A stretch of 64,000 bases of DNA, from positions 124,001-188,000 of the forward strand of contig NZ_JAHWFK010000040.1 of NCBI RefSeq assembly GCF_019710575.1, written 5' to 3'. The notes under the pieces were generated by a model, which saw nothing but the letters and a program-made list of their open reading frames with translations, did no database searches and was not told the origin of the DNA. The stretch is from Paractinoplanes polyasparticus. Lineage in GTDB: Bacteria; Actinomycetota; Actinomycetes; Mycobacteriales; Micromonosporaceae. This document shows, piece after piece, positions 1 through 7,978 of this stretch (the first letter of the stretch is position 1; each line of letters opens with the position of its first letter). A program made the translations under genes and the position numbers.

Positions 1-340
1 CGGACCGCCCGGCTCCGCGCAGATCGAACGGCAGCTCGCCGCCTTCTTCGACCGCCGCGGCCTCGGCCACGTCGGCACCGACTTCGACGGCCGCTCCGAC
101 TACGGCCCGTTCATCGCGGTGGGAATCCCCGCCGGCGGCATTTTCACCGGCGCCGAAGGCCTCAAGACGCCGGCCGAGCAGGCCCTGTTCGGCGGCACCG
201 CCGGCGTCGCCTACGACGTCTGCTACCACCAGGCCTGCGACACACTCGCCAACCCGAACATGACCGCCTTCGACGTCAACGCCGACGCCATCGCCGACTC
301 GGTGGCCCGATTCGCCTTCAACACCACCGCAATTCCCTGA
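1..340 (+). CDS. M28 family aminopeptidase, C-terminal part (cut by window edge)
   Basis: Open from base 2 to the stop at 338-340, so only about the last 112 residues are present. The translation contains GRSDYGPFIAVGIPAGG, FTGAEGLKT and GVAYDVCYHQACDTL. These match the end of the zinc-dependent M28 fold of secreted actinobacterial aminopeptidases of the Streptomyces griseus type, including the late Cys pair and the DxCYHxxCDT segment. The product probably releases N-terminal amino acids outside the cell. The signal peptide, any PA domain and most metal ligands lie outside the window, so activity cannot be judged. Confidence 0.8.
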   Translation, partial: GPPGSAQIERQLAAFFDRRGLGHVGTDFDGRSDYGPFIAVGIPAGGIFTGAEGLKTPAEQALFGGTAGVAYDVCYHQACDTLANPNMTAFDVNADAIADSVARFAFNTTAIP

Positions 341-408
341 CGAGCAAACTCCGGTGACGGGCGCCGCTCCACAATGCCCGCCCATAGTTCACCGGCACCG
401 CCGAGCGC

Positions 409-439
409 GGCCGCCCATCGTCACTGCTGGTGGGCGGCC
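409..439 (+). terminator. Stem-loop after the M28 gene
   Basis: A perfect 9-bp inverted repeat (GGCCGCCCA / TGGGCGGCC) with a 13-nt loop lies about 70 nt past the M28 stop. There is no T-run, as is common for actinobacterial terminators. The rest of 341-586 shows nothing beyond the ribosome binding site of the next gene. Confidence 0.4.
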
Positions 440-586
440 CCGCGACGCATCCTCGAGCTCGTGTGAGGGCTGACAAGCTGCCACCTCCTTGACCATCCTG
501 CCGCTCCCCCACGAAGCACCGTCGTCGGTGGACAAGGTTCGATATGTTCGCGATGGGGCGAGACTGCCTGCGCGAGGAGGTGGACG

Positions 587-1015
587 ATGACCGGCCCGAT
601 CGATCCGTCCGGTCTGGGCGGCACGCTGGCCGACGTGGTGGCGGCACTCGGCCGGGCTCAGGAGCCCTCCGGTGACCAGGACGAGCAGGAACCACCCGTC
701 GGTACGGGTGAGGCCGCTGAGGGGCGGGTCCGGGTTCGGGCGGCTCTGCCCGGGCGGATCGAGAATCTCGAGCTGGAGCCCTCGATGCTGCGGCTGAGCG
801 CCGAGGAGCTCGCGCGGGAGATCGAGTCGGCCGTCAACGCCGCACTCGCCGACCTGCAGGGCCGGGCCGTGGCCACCGCCGGTACGGCTGACCTCGGCGT
901 GCTCACCGACCAGCTCAAGGACATTCAGTTCAACGCCGAGCGCCAGTTCGCGAAGATGACCGCGTCGCTGGTCGAGGCGCAGGAGCAGCTCACCCGCCGG
1001 GCCGGCGAGCGATGA
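587..1015 (+). CDS. YbaB/EbfC-like protein at head of a type VII toxin module
   Basis: 142 residues. The start follows a strong GAGGAGG at 574-580. The C-terminal two thirds (VRVRAALPGRIENLELEPSM, then alternating helices ending QFAKMTASLVEAQEQLTRR) has the layout of YbaB/EbfC-type small dimeric proteins. In actinobacteria these are often encoded next to WXG100 genes. The N-terminal 45 residues are acidic and low in complexity. The stop overlaps the next start (ATGA at 1012-1015), so the two are translationally coupled. It may be a chaperone-like or scaffold partner of the secreted proteins; DNA binding is not shown by the sequence. Confidence 0.6.
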   Translation: MTGPIDPSGLGGTLADVVAALGRAQEPSGDQDEQEPPVGTGEAAEGRVRVRAALPGRIENLELEPSMLRLSAEELAREIESAVNAALADLQGRAVATAGTADLGVLTDQLKDIQFNAERQFAKMTASLVEAQEQLTRRAGER

Positions 1016-1338
1016 CAGGCTTCATGATTGATCCCGCGCGCCTCTCGGCGTCCGGGTCGGCCCTGCAGAGTGTCGCCTCCAGGCTCTCCGCGGAGCTGAC
1101 GTCGTTCCAGTCCGAGCTGGCCGGTTTCGGTGCGCCCTGGGGGAGTGACGACATCGGCTCCCTGATCGGCGCTGCCCATGACGAGGTGTCGACGTGGGCG
1201 TTCGAGTGCTACCAGGACGCTCTGGACGAGATGGCGTCGGCCGGCGCCGACGTGGTGGACATCAGCGCGCAGCACCTGGAGGTGGACGAGAACGTCAGCC
1301 GCCGGTTCCGTGGGCTGCTCGACGAGCTGGGGCGCTGA
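1012..1338 (+). CDS. WXG100-like type VII secretion protein
   Basis: 108 residues, almost all helical, with the two-helix hairpin expected of ESX/WXG100 proteins. Helix 1 runs over residues 7-38 (ARLSASGSALQSVASRL). A turn holds APWGSDDIG, the Trp-Gly of the family at about residues 43-44, and a second long helix follows. Such proteins form four-helix bundles and are exported by, or escort cargo through, type VII secretion. It sits between the YbaB-like gene and the CpnT-like domain and is coupled to the first by a 4-nt overlap. No secretion ATPase is in the window. Confidence 0.65.
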   Translation: MTGFMIDPARLSASGSALQSVASRLSAELTSFQSELAGFGAPWGSDDIGSLIGAAHDEVSTWAFECYQDALDEMASAGADVVDISAQHLEVDENVSRRFRGLLDELGR

Positions 1339-1341
1339 CGC

Positions 1342-1836
1342 GTGGGCCTGGACATCCCGGACGAGCTCCGGTCGCTGCTGGGCATCCTCGGTTACAACTG
1401 GCCGGAGGCCGACGAGACCGCGCTGGTCGAGATGGGGCAGGCGTGGATGTCGTTCTCCGGTCGGCTCGAGGCGCTCGTGTCGGACGCGACGTCGACCGCC
1501 ACCGAGGTGTGGACCGAGCACGAGGGCGAGGCCGTCGCCGCGTTCCAGGCCTGGTGGGCCCGGGAGGACAGTCCGGCCATGGCGCTCCTGGACGGCGCGA
1601 ACGCGGCCACGCTGACCGGCACCGGCCTGATCGTCTGCGCAGGGATCGTGCTCGCGCTCAAGGTAGCGGTGATCGCCCAGCTCGCCATCCTGGCGGTGGC
1701 GATCGCCCAGGCGGTGGCAACAGCGGTGCCCACGTTCGGCGCAAGCCTGGTCGAGATCCCGATCTTCCAGCAGTTGACCCGGACGATCGTCGGGAATCTC
1801 GTGCAGGAGGCCATCACCCAGCTGCTGGACGCGTGA
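1342..1836 (+). CDS. CpnT-like WXG100-type N-terminal (targeting) domain, stand-alone
   Basis: 164 residues from a GTG start. Residues 1-80 (LDIPDELRSLLGILGYNWPEADE, then helices with AFQAWWARED) match the WXG100-like N-terminal domain found at the front of CpnT-type and other actinobacterial polymorphic toxins. Residues 95-130 are strongly hydrophobic, and the end is amphipathic. In the family this domain is normally fused to a linker and a C-terminal toxin. Here an in-frame TGA (1834-1836) ends it, and the toxin domain follows in the same frame six bases later. It is probably the targeting subunit for the downstream EndoU-like protein. Confidence 0.65.
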   Translation: MGLDIPDELRSLLGILGYNWPEADETALVEMGQAWMSFSGRLEALVSDATSTATEVWTEHEGEAVAAFQAWWAREDSPAMALLDGANAATLTGTGLIVCAGIVLALKVAVIAQLAILAVAIAQAVATAVPTFGASLVEIPIFQQLTRTIVGNLVQEAITQLLDA

Positions 1837-1842
1837 CCAGGC

Positions 1843-2337
1843 ATGGCCAGGGGCTCCGGCAAGCTCATGCGGGCCGCGCTGCGGTTCCTCCGCAAGACTC
1901 GCAAGCGTGCCCGCCCGGATCGGATGAATCCGCACTTCACCACCCACACCATCGGTGGCGGTCACGTGAAGCCGGGCCAGCCCAAGGGCTCCGGCTATCA
2001 CTACCGCCCCGGCGGCGAGGACTTCCCCGGCCGCCGGATCGTGCCCGGCTCCAGGTTCACCTACCCGAACGGCGTGTACAGGGCGGATCCTGAGTTCTTC
2101 GACCCGACTCTGAACCCGCCGGCCGGCGCCTGGAAGCCGAAGGCCGGCAACGGCGGCGTCAGCACGTTCTTTCCCGACGACTGGACGCCGGCACAGGTGG
2201 ACAACGCGGTGTCCGGCGCTTTCAAGAACTCGACGCCGTTATCCGGGAACGTGTGGGTCGGTACCTACAATGGCGTCACGATCAGAGGCTTCTACAACCA
2301 GTCCGGCGGCTTCACGCACGGCTGGCCCGTTCCCTAG
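1843..2337 (+). CDS. EndoU-like RNase toxin domain protein
   Basis: 164 residues. The sequence has the pattern of bacterial EndoU-type RNase toxins. There is a first His segment (NPHFTTHTIGGGHVKPGQ), a FFPDDW segment followed by a helix, and the end GVTIRGFYNQSGGFTHGWP, corresponding to the family's G-x-IR strand and terminal [ST]-x-[YW]-P. Candidate catalytic residues are the His pair near residues 31-41 and the Thr-His near the C-terminus. The basic N-terminus (residues 1-28) looks like a linker. It is in the same frame as the upstream WXG100-like domain and separated by one stop codon. Expected action is RNA cleavage in a competitor cell. Confident on fold type, less on activity. Confidence 0.65.
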   Translation: MARGSGKLMRAALRFLRKTRKRARPDRMNPHFTTHTIGGGHVKPGQPKGSGYHYRPGGEDFPGRRIVPGSRFTYPNGVYRADPEFFDPTLNPPAGAWKPKAGNGGVSTFFPDDWTPAQVDNAVSGAFKNSTPLSGNVWVGTYNGVTIRGFYNQSGGFTHGWPVP

Positions 2338-2355
2338 CGCACCGGAGGGCTCGCG

Positions 2356-2799
2356 GTGAGTGTCGTCAGCTTGCGGATCGATCCCACCTACCGCCAGCCC
2401 GTCTACCAGGTCGAGGACCAGCGATACGACCTTCTGGGCGAGTGGCTGACCACCGACCTCGGCACGTTCTTCCTGGTCGTTCTGGACGCGCTCGCGATGG
2501 CCGATGACGTGGCTCGCGGCGAGCCGCCGTTCGAGGAGTGGAGCAGCGAGAACTATGCGGTGTCGTTCACTCCGTCGGCGTTGCTGATCGCCAACCTGTG
2601 GGTGCCCGGCGCCGAAGGCGAGTTCCCGGCCGACGTCGCAAGGGCGGCGATCGAGGACTACTGGCGTTTCCTGTTCGCGCAGCCCGAACGGCCCGCCGTC
2701 CGGGAGTATCGTCCCGACCTCCCGGAATGGCAGGCCGAACTGCTGCGGTGGGAGGAGAAATGGGGCCGTACCCACCCGTACCGGGGGCGGCTCTTCTGA
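2356..2799 (+). CDS. Candidate immunity protein of the EndoU-like toxin
   Basis: 147 residues from a GTG with GGAGGG seven bases upstream. Soluble and acidic, no signal peptide or membrane segment. I do not recognise the family with certainty. The order beta-rich N-half, WSSENYAVSF strand, then an acidic helix (FPADVARAAIEDYWRFLF) suits a small cytoplasmic binding protein. Position directly after the toxin gene, 18 nt away on the same strand, is the main argument for an immunity role. Confidence 0.5.
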   Translation: MSVVSLRIDPTYRQPVYQVEDQRYDLLGEWLTTDLGTFFLVVLDALAMADDVARGEPPFEEWSSENYAVSFTPSALLIANLWVPGAEGEFPADVARAAIEDYWRFLFAQPERPAVREYRPDLPEWQAELLRWEEKWGRTHPYRGRLF

Positions 2800-2867
2800 C
2801 ACGGTGCACAGGCTTTCCGCAGGAGTGAGCCTCGCGAGGACGGGTACGTGGCTGCCAGCCGGGTGTG

Positions 2868-2882
2868 CGGCGAAATTCGCCG
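2868..2882. promoter_or_regulatory. Inverted repeat upstream of SDR gene
   Basis: CGGCGAA-A-TTCGCCG, two 7-bp arms around one base, 42 nt before the SDR start and near where its promoter should lie. It could be an operator; no cognate regulator is adjacent. Confidence 0.3.
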
Positions 2883-2924
2883 GAGCGTCTCGGCCGGTAG
2901 ACCCGACGAGCGGGAGGACAGACG

Positions 2925-3764
2925 ATGACTGACAACGAACCGCAGCAGCAGCCGCCCGGCACGACGCAGCAGATGCGCCGGCAGCCGGACCACGGGGAGG
3001 ACAGCTACCGGGGGAACGGGCGGCTGAGCGGCAAGCGGGTGCTCATCACCGGTGGCGACAGCGGAATCGGGCGGGCTGCTGTCATTGCCTTCGCCCGTGA
3101 GGGCGCGGACGTGGCGATCTCCTATCTGAGCGAGGACGAGGACGCCCGGGACACCGCTGCCCTGGTGGAGAAGGCCGGTCGTAAGGCCGTGCTGATTCCT
3201 GGTGACCTCACCTCGCGGGAGCACTGCCGGGCCGTCGTCGATCAGGCCGTACGGGAGCTCGGGGGTCTTGACGTGCTGGTCAACAACGCCGCGTTCCAGA
3301 TGACGCACGAGACGGTCGAGGAGATCAGCGACGACGAGTGGCAGCACACGTTCGACACCAACATCACCGCGATGTTCCGGCTGGTGCAGGCGGCACTGCC
3401 GCATCTCGGTGCGGGCGCCTCGATCATCAACACCAGCTCGGTGAACTACGACCAGCCCAAGCCGACGCTGCTGCCGTACGCCACCACCAAGGGCGCGATC
3501 GCCAACTTCACGGCGGGTCTGGCGCAGCTGCTCGGCGATCGCGGCATCCGGGTGAACGCCGTCGCCCCGGGCCCGATCTGGACGCCGCTGATCCCGTCCA
3601 CCATGCCGCCGGAGCAGGTCGAGGAGTTCGGCAAGAACACCCCGTTGGGCCGGCCGGGTGAGCCGAAGGAGCTGGCGCCGGTGTACGTCCTGCTCGCCTC
3701 GGACGAGGCGAGCTACATCTCCGGCGCCGTCATCCCGGTGACCGGCGGTAAGCCGATTCTCTGA
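2925..3764 (+). CDS. SDR family oxidoreductase (YghA/general-stress type)
   Basis: 279 residues. After a 40-residue polar, Gln-rich N-terminus typical of the YghA/GsiB-like stress SDR group, a classical Rossmann fold follows. It has the NAD(P) loop GGDSGIG (about residues 42-48), NNAAF, and the catalytic Ser (NTSSVNY) with YATTK. A late PGPIWTPLIPST segment and the C-terminal VTGG are also classical. It probably reduces or oxidises a small alcohol or aldehyde in the cytoplasm. GGGAGG lies ahead of the start. It is monocistronic, with a hairpin right after the stop. Confidence 0.85.
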   Translation: MTDNEPQQQPPGTTQQMRRQPDHGEDSYRGNGRLSGKRVLITGGDSGIGRAAVIAFAREGADVAISYLSEDEDARDTAALVEKAGRKAVLIPGDLTSREHCRAVVDQAVRELGGLDVLVNNAAFQMTHETVEEISDDEWQHTFDTNITAMFRLVQAALPHLGAGASIINTSSVNYDQPKPTLLPYATTKGAIANFTAGLAQLLGDRGIRVNAVAPGPIWTPLIPSTMPPEQVEEFGKNTPLGRPGEPKELAPVYVLLASDEASYISGAVIPVTGGKPIL

Positions 3765-3769
3765 AGCGC

Positions 3770-3797
3770 GCCGGGCCGGCGTCACGCCGGCCCCGGC
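3770..3797 (+). terminator. GC-rich stem-loop after SDR gene
   Basis: GCCGGgCCGGCG-tca-CGCCGGcCCCGGC forms a 12-bp stem that starts 6 nt after the SDR stop. It may also serve the convergent small gene. Confidence 0.55.
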
Positions 3798-3825
3798 ACG
3801 AAGTGCGAGCGCGCGGACCGAAAGG

Positions 3826-3954
3826 TCAGCGGCCGGTCTGCGGAATGTGTGAGGCGGACTTGTCGGCGACCTTGGCCTTCTTCGCGGCCCGCTTCTCCTT
3901 GATGGTGCTGCTCTGCTTCTTTCGACTTTCCTTGTGCGCGGATTTGTCAGCCAT
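3826..3954 (-). CDS. Small lysine-rich protein (42 aa), unknown
   Basis: MADKSAHKESRKKQSSTIKEK and then a second Lys/Ala-rich half ending SHIPQTGR. The start is fixed by GAGGAG five bases upstream on the minus strand; longer in-frame starts have no such site. The protein is very basic and predicted to be disordered, so a nucleic-acid-binding or stress role is possible but not shown. It lies alone between convergent and divergent neighbours. Confidence 0.55.
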   Translation of the reverse strand: MADKSAHKESRKKQSSTIKEKRAAKKAKVADKSASHIPQTGR

Positions 3955-4085
3955 GTCAGCTCCTCGTATCTCGCGCGTGCCCTGACGGTCCGGAACCTCC
4001 GAAGGCGAGCCGCACCGGCAAGCGGATGAGTTCAACGTACTCCGTGGAGCATGCCCGCATCGTGTCAATCCGATCGCGCCGTTTC

Positions 4086-4547
4086 TCAGTCGAGGGCCAT
4101 GATCCGGACGTCCTGCATGGCGCTGGCCATCATGTGCAACCGCTGAGCCGGCACGTAGTGGCGAAGCAGCGGGAACTCGTCCCTCTCCTGGTCCGCTGCG
4201 TGGTCGAACAGGGCGTCGCACACGGCCGCGAACCTGGCGTCGAAGCCGGCGTGCTCGACGCCGAGCCGGCCGAGCTCGGCGAGCGAGCGATCGAGTTGCT
4301 CCCCCTTCGCCTGAAGGCGGAGGGCAACGGCGTCGCCGTCCGGGCCGCGGTTGCGAACGGCCGGGTGAGCAACGGCGAGTTCCCCGAGCTGGTGCCGACG
4401 GACGGCCTGTTGCAAGGCGGCGACCGCGTACTTCTTACGGTCGGGCCCGGCCACTCGCACGTCGGTGCACAGCCGTCGGATCTGCTCGTGCTCATGACGC
4501 AGGACATCGACGATGTCGGGCGAGGCGACGATCTGGAAAGTTGTCAT
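4086..4547 (-). CDS. Hemerythrin-like (HHE) domain protein
   Basis: 153 residues, all helical. Candidate iron ligands are in DVLRHEHEQIRRL (about residues 14-26), in RRHQLGELAVAHP (residues 50-62) and in LFDHAADQERDEFPLL, which has the His-x3-Asp/Glu-x3-Glu pattern of the HHE domain. Such proteins bind a di-iron centre and sense or carry oxygen, NO or iron. The reading frame is intact over the full domain. Confidence 0.75.
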   Translation of the reverse strand: MTTFQIVASPDIVDVLRHEHEQIRRLCTDVRVAGPDRKKYAVAALQQAVRRHQLGELAVAHPAVRNRGPDGDAVALRLQAKGEQLDRSLAELGRLGVEHAGFDARFAAVCDALFDHAADQERDEFPLLRHYVPAQRLHMMASAMQDVRIMALD

Positions 4548-4622
4548 GGCTGCCCCTGGCGTTGGCGGAACGGCGCCGAGGTCTGGGGCGATGACACCCC
4601 TGACACTACGCGCATGGGCGGC

Positions 4623-5702
4623 TCACACGACCGACCTGGCGGGGGAGACGGCAACGCCCGTGCCGGAACCGCTTCGGTGCTGGAGGGTGGAGATGAGGGC
4701 CAGGGTGGATTCGGCGCCCTGGTTCAGGTTGGGCCCGTGCAGGGTCAGTCCGTCGTAGCCGCCACCGGTTGCCGGGTCCCACATGGCGTGGCCGATGTCG
4801 TTGGCGCCGAGGAACCAGTCGACGGATCGGCGTACTCCGATGTGCCAGATCTCCTCACCGGTGATCGCCGCGGCGGTGGCGCAGGCGTCGGCCAGCGCGG
4901 CCACTTCGATCGGTTGCTGGTCGTGCCGGAGCCGGGGGCCGCCGGATTGCCAGCCTGACGACGGGAGCACCGAGAGGCGGTTGTCGCGCGTCTGGATGTT
5001 CAGCAGCCAGGTCAGCATCCGCAGGCCCGTGGCCAGGATCGGTGGGTTGTCGAGGAGATCGCCGGTGACGATGAGAGCTTCGGCGAGGGCGGCGTTGGCG
5101 TAGGTGAGTCGTTGCTCCGGCCACGGCCAGCCCGGGTCGGGCCCGGGACGGCCGATGACGGCGGCGGCGTCGGCGAGTAGGTCGGTGGCCTGCTGGTTGC
5201 CGGGGTGGGCGCGGACCACTTCGGCGGCGCCGAGCGCGGCGAAGGCCATGGAACGCGGGGCGGTTTCCCGGCACCAGGCGCCCAGGTTGAAGGCGAGAAG
5301 TGCCTCCTGGCGGATCCACGGGACCGGGCAGCGGGCAGCGGCGGTGCCGAGACCCCACAGCGCGCGGCCCCACCAGTCCCCGAGTCCGGGCTGGTCTGTC
5401 CAGTTCCGGTGGAACCCGAGCCGGTTGTGGAAGGCGCCCTGGGTGTCCTGCGCATGGGTGAGGAAGGTCAGATAACACTCCGCGAGGCGGAGCACCTCGG
5501 CCGAGGGGGCGGGCTCGCGGCTCGTGACCACGAGGCCGCGGGCGACGTCGTCGGTGCAGTAGCCGTGCTCGCGCCGGGCCGTGGCGTGGCGTGCGTGTTC
5601 GAAGAGGCCGGTGTCGTCGGTGAGCCGGGCCAGATGCGCGAAGGTGGGGGCCGGAACGGTCCGGCCGGTTGTCGGTGCGACGGTGGCAGTCCTGACGGTC
5701 AC
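4623..5702 (-). CDS. Alpha/alpha-toroid (six-hairpin-like) protein paired with a GT4 glycosyltransferase
   Basis: 359 residues from a GTG that overlaps the TGA of the upstream glycosyltransferase (GTGA at 5699-5702), so translation is coupled. The chain is a series of long helices with aromatic and acidic turns (REHGYCTDDVARGL, FHNRLGFHRNW, DWWGRALWGLG, MWDPATGGGYDGL). This is the style of six-hairpin glycosidase-like folds that accompany GT4 enzymes in bacterial glycan and disaccharide loci. The conserved CTDDVAR and final GGGYDGL probably line a sugar pocket. The exact reaction is unknown. Confidence 0.6.
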   Translation of the reverse strand: MTVRTATVAPTTGRTVPAPTFAHLARLTDDTGLFEHARHATARREHGYCTDDVARGLVVTSREPAPSAEVLRLAECYLTFLTHAQDTQGAFHNRLGFHRNWTDQPGLGDWWGRALWGLGTAAARCPVPWIRQEALLAFNLGAWCRETAPRSMAFAALGAAEVVRAHPGNQQATDLLADAAAVIGRPGPDPGWPWPEQRLTYANAALAEALIVTGDLLDNPPILATGLRMLTWLLNIQTRDNRLSVLPSSGWQSGGPRLRHDQQPIEVAALADACATAAAITGEEIWHIGVRRSVDWFLGANDIGHAMWDPATGGGYDGLTLHGPNLNQGAESTLALISTLQHRSGSGTGVAVSPARSVV

Positions 5703-6838
5703 GGGCCGGCCACGGCGACCGGGCCGGCGGTGACGGAGACGAGCTTCGCGGCCACGTCGTGATACTGCTCTGCGACGGCCGGCCATCGTAACGCCGGTCC
5801 GCCGTGACCGTTGCGCTCGAGCAGAGTGGCGACCAGCGCGGGCTTGGTGACTATTCGCCGGATGGCGGCCGCCAGGGCGACCGGCTTCCGGTGCGGTACG
5901 AGCAGACCCGGCCCGTCGGTGAGCAGTTCCACCGCGTGCGGGAAAGCGGTTGCGACGACCGGGATCCGGGCCGCCACCGCCTCGACGAGGACGCCCGAGG
6001 TGACCTGTTCGGTGGAGTCGTACGGCAGCACCACGACATCGGCGGAGCGGATGAGCGCCGCCAGCGCCGCGTCGTCGAGATAGGCCGGCTCGTAGCGCAC
6101 CCGATGCGCGACGCCGAGGGTCGCGCCGAGCTGGTGCAGGCCCGCCCGGTAGGCCTCGCCGTGCAGCTCGACCACCTTGGGGTGGGTGCGGCCGGCCACG
6201 GTGTAGACGGGCGCCGGCTCCAGGTCGTTCAGCAGCGCCAGGCCGCGCAGCGCCCACTCGATGCCCTTGCCCGGGCCCAGCAGGCCCCAGGTCAGCAGGT
6301 GAGGCTGGGCGAGCCGGGGTTCCTCGGCGCCCGCGTAGTCGGAGGCGCCGTGCGGGATCACAGAGACTTTGGTGGCGTCGACGGTATAGCCGGCGAGCAG
6401 CCGGTCGTACGCCGACTTGGTGATGGTGACGACCGCCCCGGCTGCCGCCACGATTTCCTCGAGCAGTGACTTCTGGCTCGGCGTGGGGCGGGTCAGCACG
6501 GTGTGCAGCACAACGAGGCTCGGCACGGTGAGCCGGCGCATCACCGAGAGGACCTCTCCGCCGTCGCGGCCGGGGTAGATGCCGTACTCGTGCTGGATGA
6601 CGGCGACGTCGAAGGTGTTCAGCACCTCGGCGGCCCCGCGCCAGCCGGCCGGCGTCGTCGCCGCCCAGGTGTGCACCACACCGGGTGTGGGTGTCAGGTC
6701 GTCGCCGCGGGCCGCAACGCGCACGACGCCGCCGGATACGCCGGTCGTGCCCAGGTGGGCGGCCAGTGCGGAGTTGAAGGTCGCCAGGCCGCAGCGAGTC
6801 GGTGGGTGAGTGCTGAGGAATCCGTACCTCATGGTCAT
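5699..6838 (-). CDS. GT4 family glycosyltransferase
   Basis: 379 residues from the ATG at 6838, inside an ATGA overlap with the decayed GT4 upstream. N-domain: RYGFLSTHPPTRCGLATF. C-domain: VSVIPHGASD, LLTWGLLGPGKGIEWAL (donor-binding Gly-rich turn), VVVLPYDSTEQVTSGVLVEAVAARIPVVAT, which contains the E-x7-E-like motif of GT4 enzymes. It probably transfers an activated sugar in the cytoplasm. It is the second gene of a minus-strand operon: small 60-aa gene, broken GT4, this gene, toroid protein. Confidence 0.75.
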   Translation of the reverse strand: MTMRYGFLSTHPPTRCGLATFNSALAAHLGTTGVSGGVVRVAARGDDLTPTPGVVHTWAATTPAGWRGAAEVLNTFDVAVIQHEYGIYPGRDGGEVLSVMRRLTVPSLVVLHTVLTRPTPSQKSLLEEIVAAAGAVVTITKSAYDRLLAGYTVDATKVSVIPHGASDYAGAEEPRLAQPHLLTWGLLGPGKGIEWALRGLALLNDLEPAPVYTVAGRTHPKVVELHGEAYRAGLHQLGATLGVAHRVRYEPAYLDDAALAALIRSADVVVLPYDSTEQVTSGVLVEAVAARIPVVATAFPHAVELLTDGPGLLVPHRKPVALAAAIRRIVTKPALVATLLERNGHGGPALRWPAVAEQYHDVAAKLVSVTAGPVAVAGP

Positions 6839-7349
6839 GTGCCGTACCTTTCGGTCATCGGCCCGCATCGGGTTGTCCCGGCCGGGTCGAGAGAGCGGAG
6901 GGGGTCAGCGCCCGGGGGTGAGCGGACGTCCGGCTCGGCATCCGACATCGACACGAACGAGGAGTGGCTCGCCTGACAGGCAGGCAGGATTCGCAGGCTG
7001 GAGAACCCGTGCACGGTCGTGACCAGGGCCGCCCGGCAGTGCTGGGCGAGGGCGAGCGGGAGCCAGTCGAGGTGACTGTGCACGATGTCGAACTCGTGCG
7101 ACCGGGCCAGGGCATGCGAGACGTGCATCGCCTCAGCTGTCCGGCCGTCCGTGGACGGATCATCCGCGTACCTGCGTCGGCAGACACCGTCGAGCCGGGC
7201 CGTGGTGATGGAATCCAAGGTTGCGAAGAGGGTCACGTCGACACCCGCGGCAACGAGGCCTTCGCGAGCAGACCGGTCACCCGTTCCCAGGGGCCGTACG
7301 CTCGCGGCGGGGTACGCCATGCCACCGGCCCCAGGAGGCCGACCTTCAC
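6835..7349 (-). pseudogene. Decayed GT4 glycosyltransferase (frameshift plus C-terminal loss)
   Basis: A GTG at 7349 (overlapping the previous TGA) starts MKVGLLGPVAWRTPPRAYG and PWERVTGLLA. Near 7262-7267 the frame breaks; homologous sequence resumes in another frame as EGLVAAGVDVTLFATLDS, SHEFDIVHSHLDWLPLALA and VTTVHGFSSLRILPA. A one-base loss inside a Leu-Ala-Glu-Gly stretch explains the shift. After FVSMSDA the rest of a normal ~370-residue GT4, including the whole donor-binding domain, is missing. The second frame ends in a TGA that still overlaps the next start. Confidence 0.75.
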
Positions 7350-7528
7350 GCGGGCTCGGACCCGGCCAACTCGGCCAACCCGGCCGGATCGAGGTGGAGG
7401 GTGGCCAGCAAGCCGCCGTGCTTGGAGGGGTCGATGCGGTCGGGTAGTTCCCGGTCGACGAAGTCGGCCCGGTCGTGCAGACCACGTTCCCGAAGAACGG
7501 CGATCACAACTGCCTTGGATATGGTCAT
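7346..7528 (-). CDS. Small conserved protein, 60 aa (paralogue at 12923-13096)
   Basis: MTISKAVVIAVLRERGLHDR, then FVDRELPDRIDPSKHGG and a Leu-rich end. AGGAAG lies upstream of the ATG. A second copy in the window shares MTISKA-V-AVLRERG-H-RA-FVDRELPD-IDP--HGGLLATL-LD. The paralogy and intact frames make both real genes. Two helices and a short C-terminal amphipathic segment are likely. Function is unknown. The stop overlaps the start of the broken GT4 by 4 nt. Confidence 0.7.
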   Translation of the reverse strand: MTISKAVVIAVLRERGLHDRADFVDRELPDRIDPSKHGGLLATLHLDPAGLAELAGSEPA

Positions 7529-7978
7529 TGTCTGCTTCCTGAAGGTGCCTGCGGCGTGAGATGAGGCCGCCGGATTCTGGAGCGACAGTCCCAGCGTACG
7601 CCTGCCGTCGAGGCCGGGCCGTGTTCGGTGACCCACGACGACCGCGAGGGCCCCGGCATCGCTGGAAAGGGCCTGGATCAGCTGTCGGTGGCGGACCGCC
7701 GGATCAGTCGCCCAGGAATCGCGGCGACCGCGTCGATGCCGGACGCTGCCGCGAACAGGTCACGCATGACCGTGCGGGCGTCGGCCCGCAAAGGTCACTA
7801 CACCGCGCCCAGGAGCCCCTTCGACACCGGCCGGAGACGTATCCGTCCGGAGTCCGGCCGGAGCGGATCGCAATGTGGCCGGCTTTTCGCATGTCCGGCT
7901 CAGCAGTTGTCCGTTTCCGCCGAACGGTGCACAGGGAGGACCGTCTGACGGTTGCAGTCGAGGACTCGGGAGAGCCGT
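7529..7978. other. 450-nt intergenic region between divergent genes
   Basis: No supportable gene on either strand. The left part must hold the minus-strand promoter of the 60-aa gene and the right part the promoter and leader of the chemoreceptor gene. Base composition is as GC-rich as coding DNA, and I see no clear promoter hexamers, tRNA or repeat. Confidence 0.4.

Noticed and set aside
7628..7948. Possible gene in the 450-nt gap before the chemoreceptor
   Set aside because: Frames on both strands lack ribosome sites and any family pattern.
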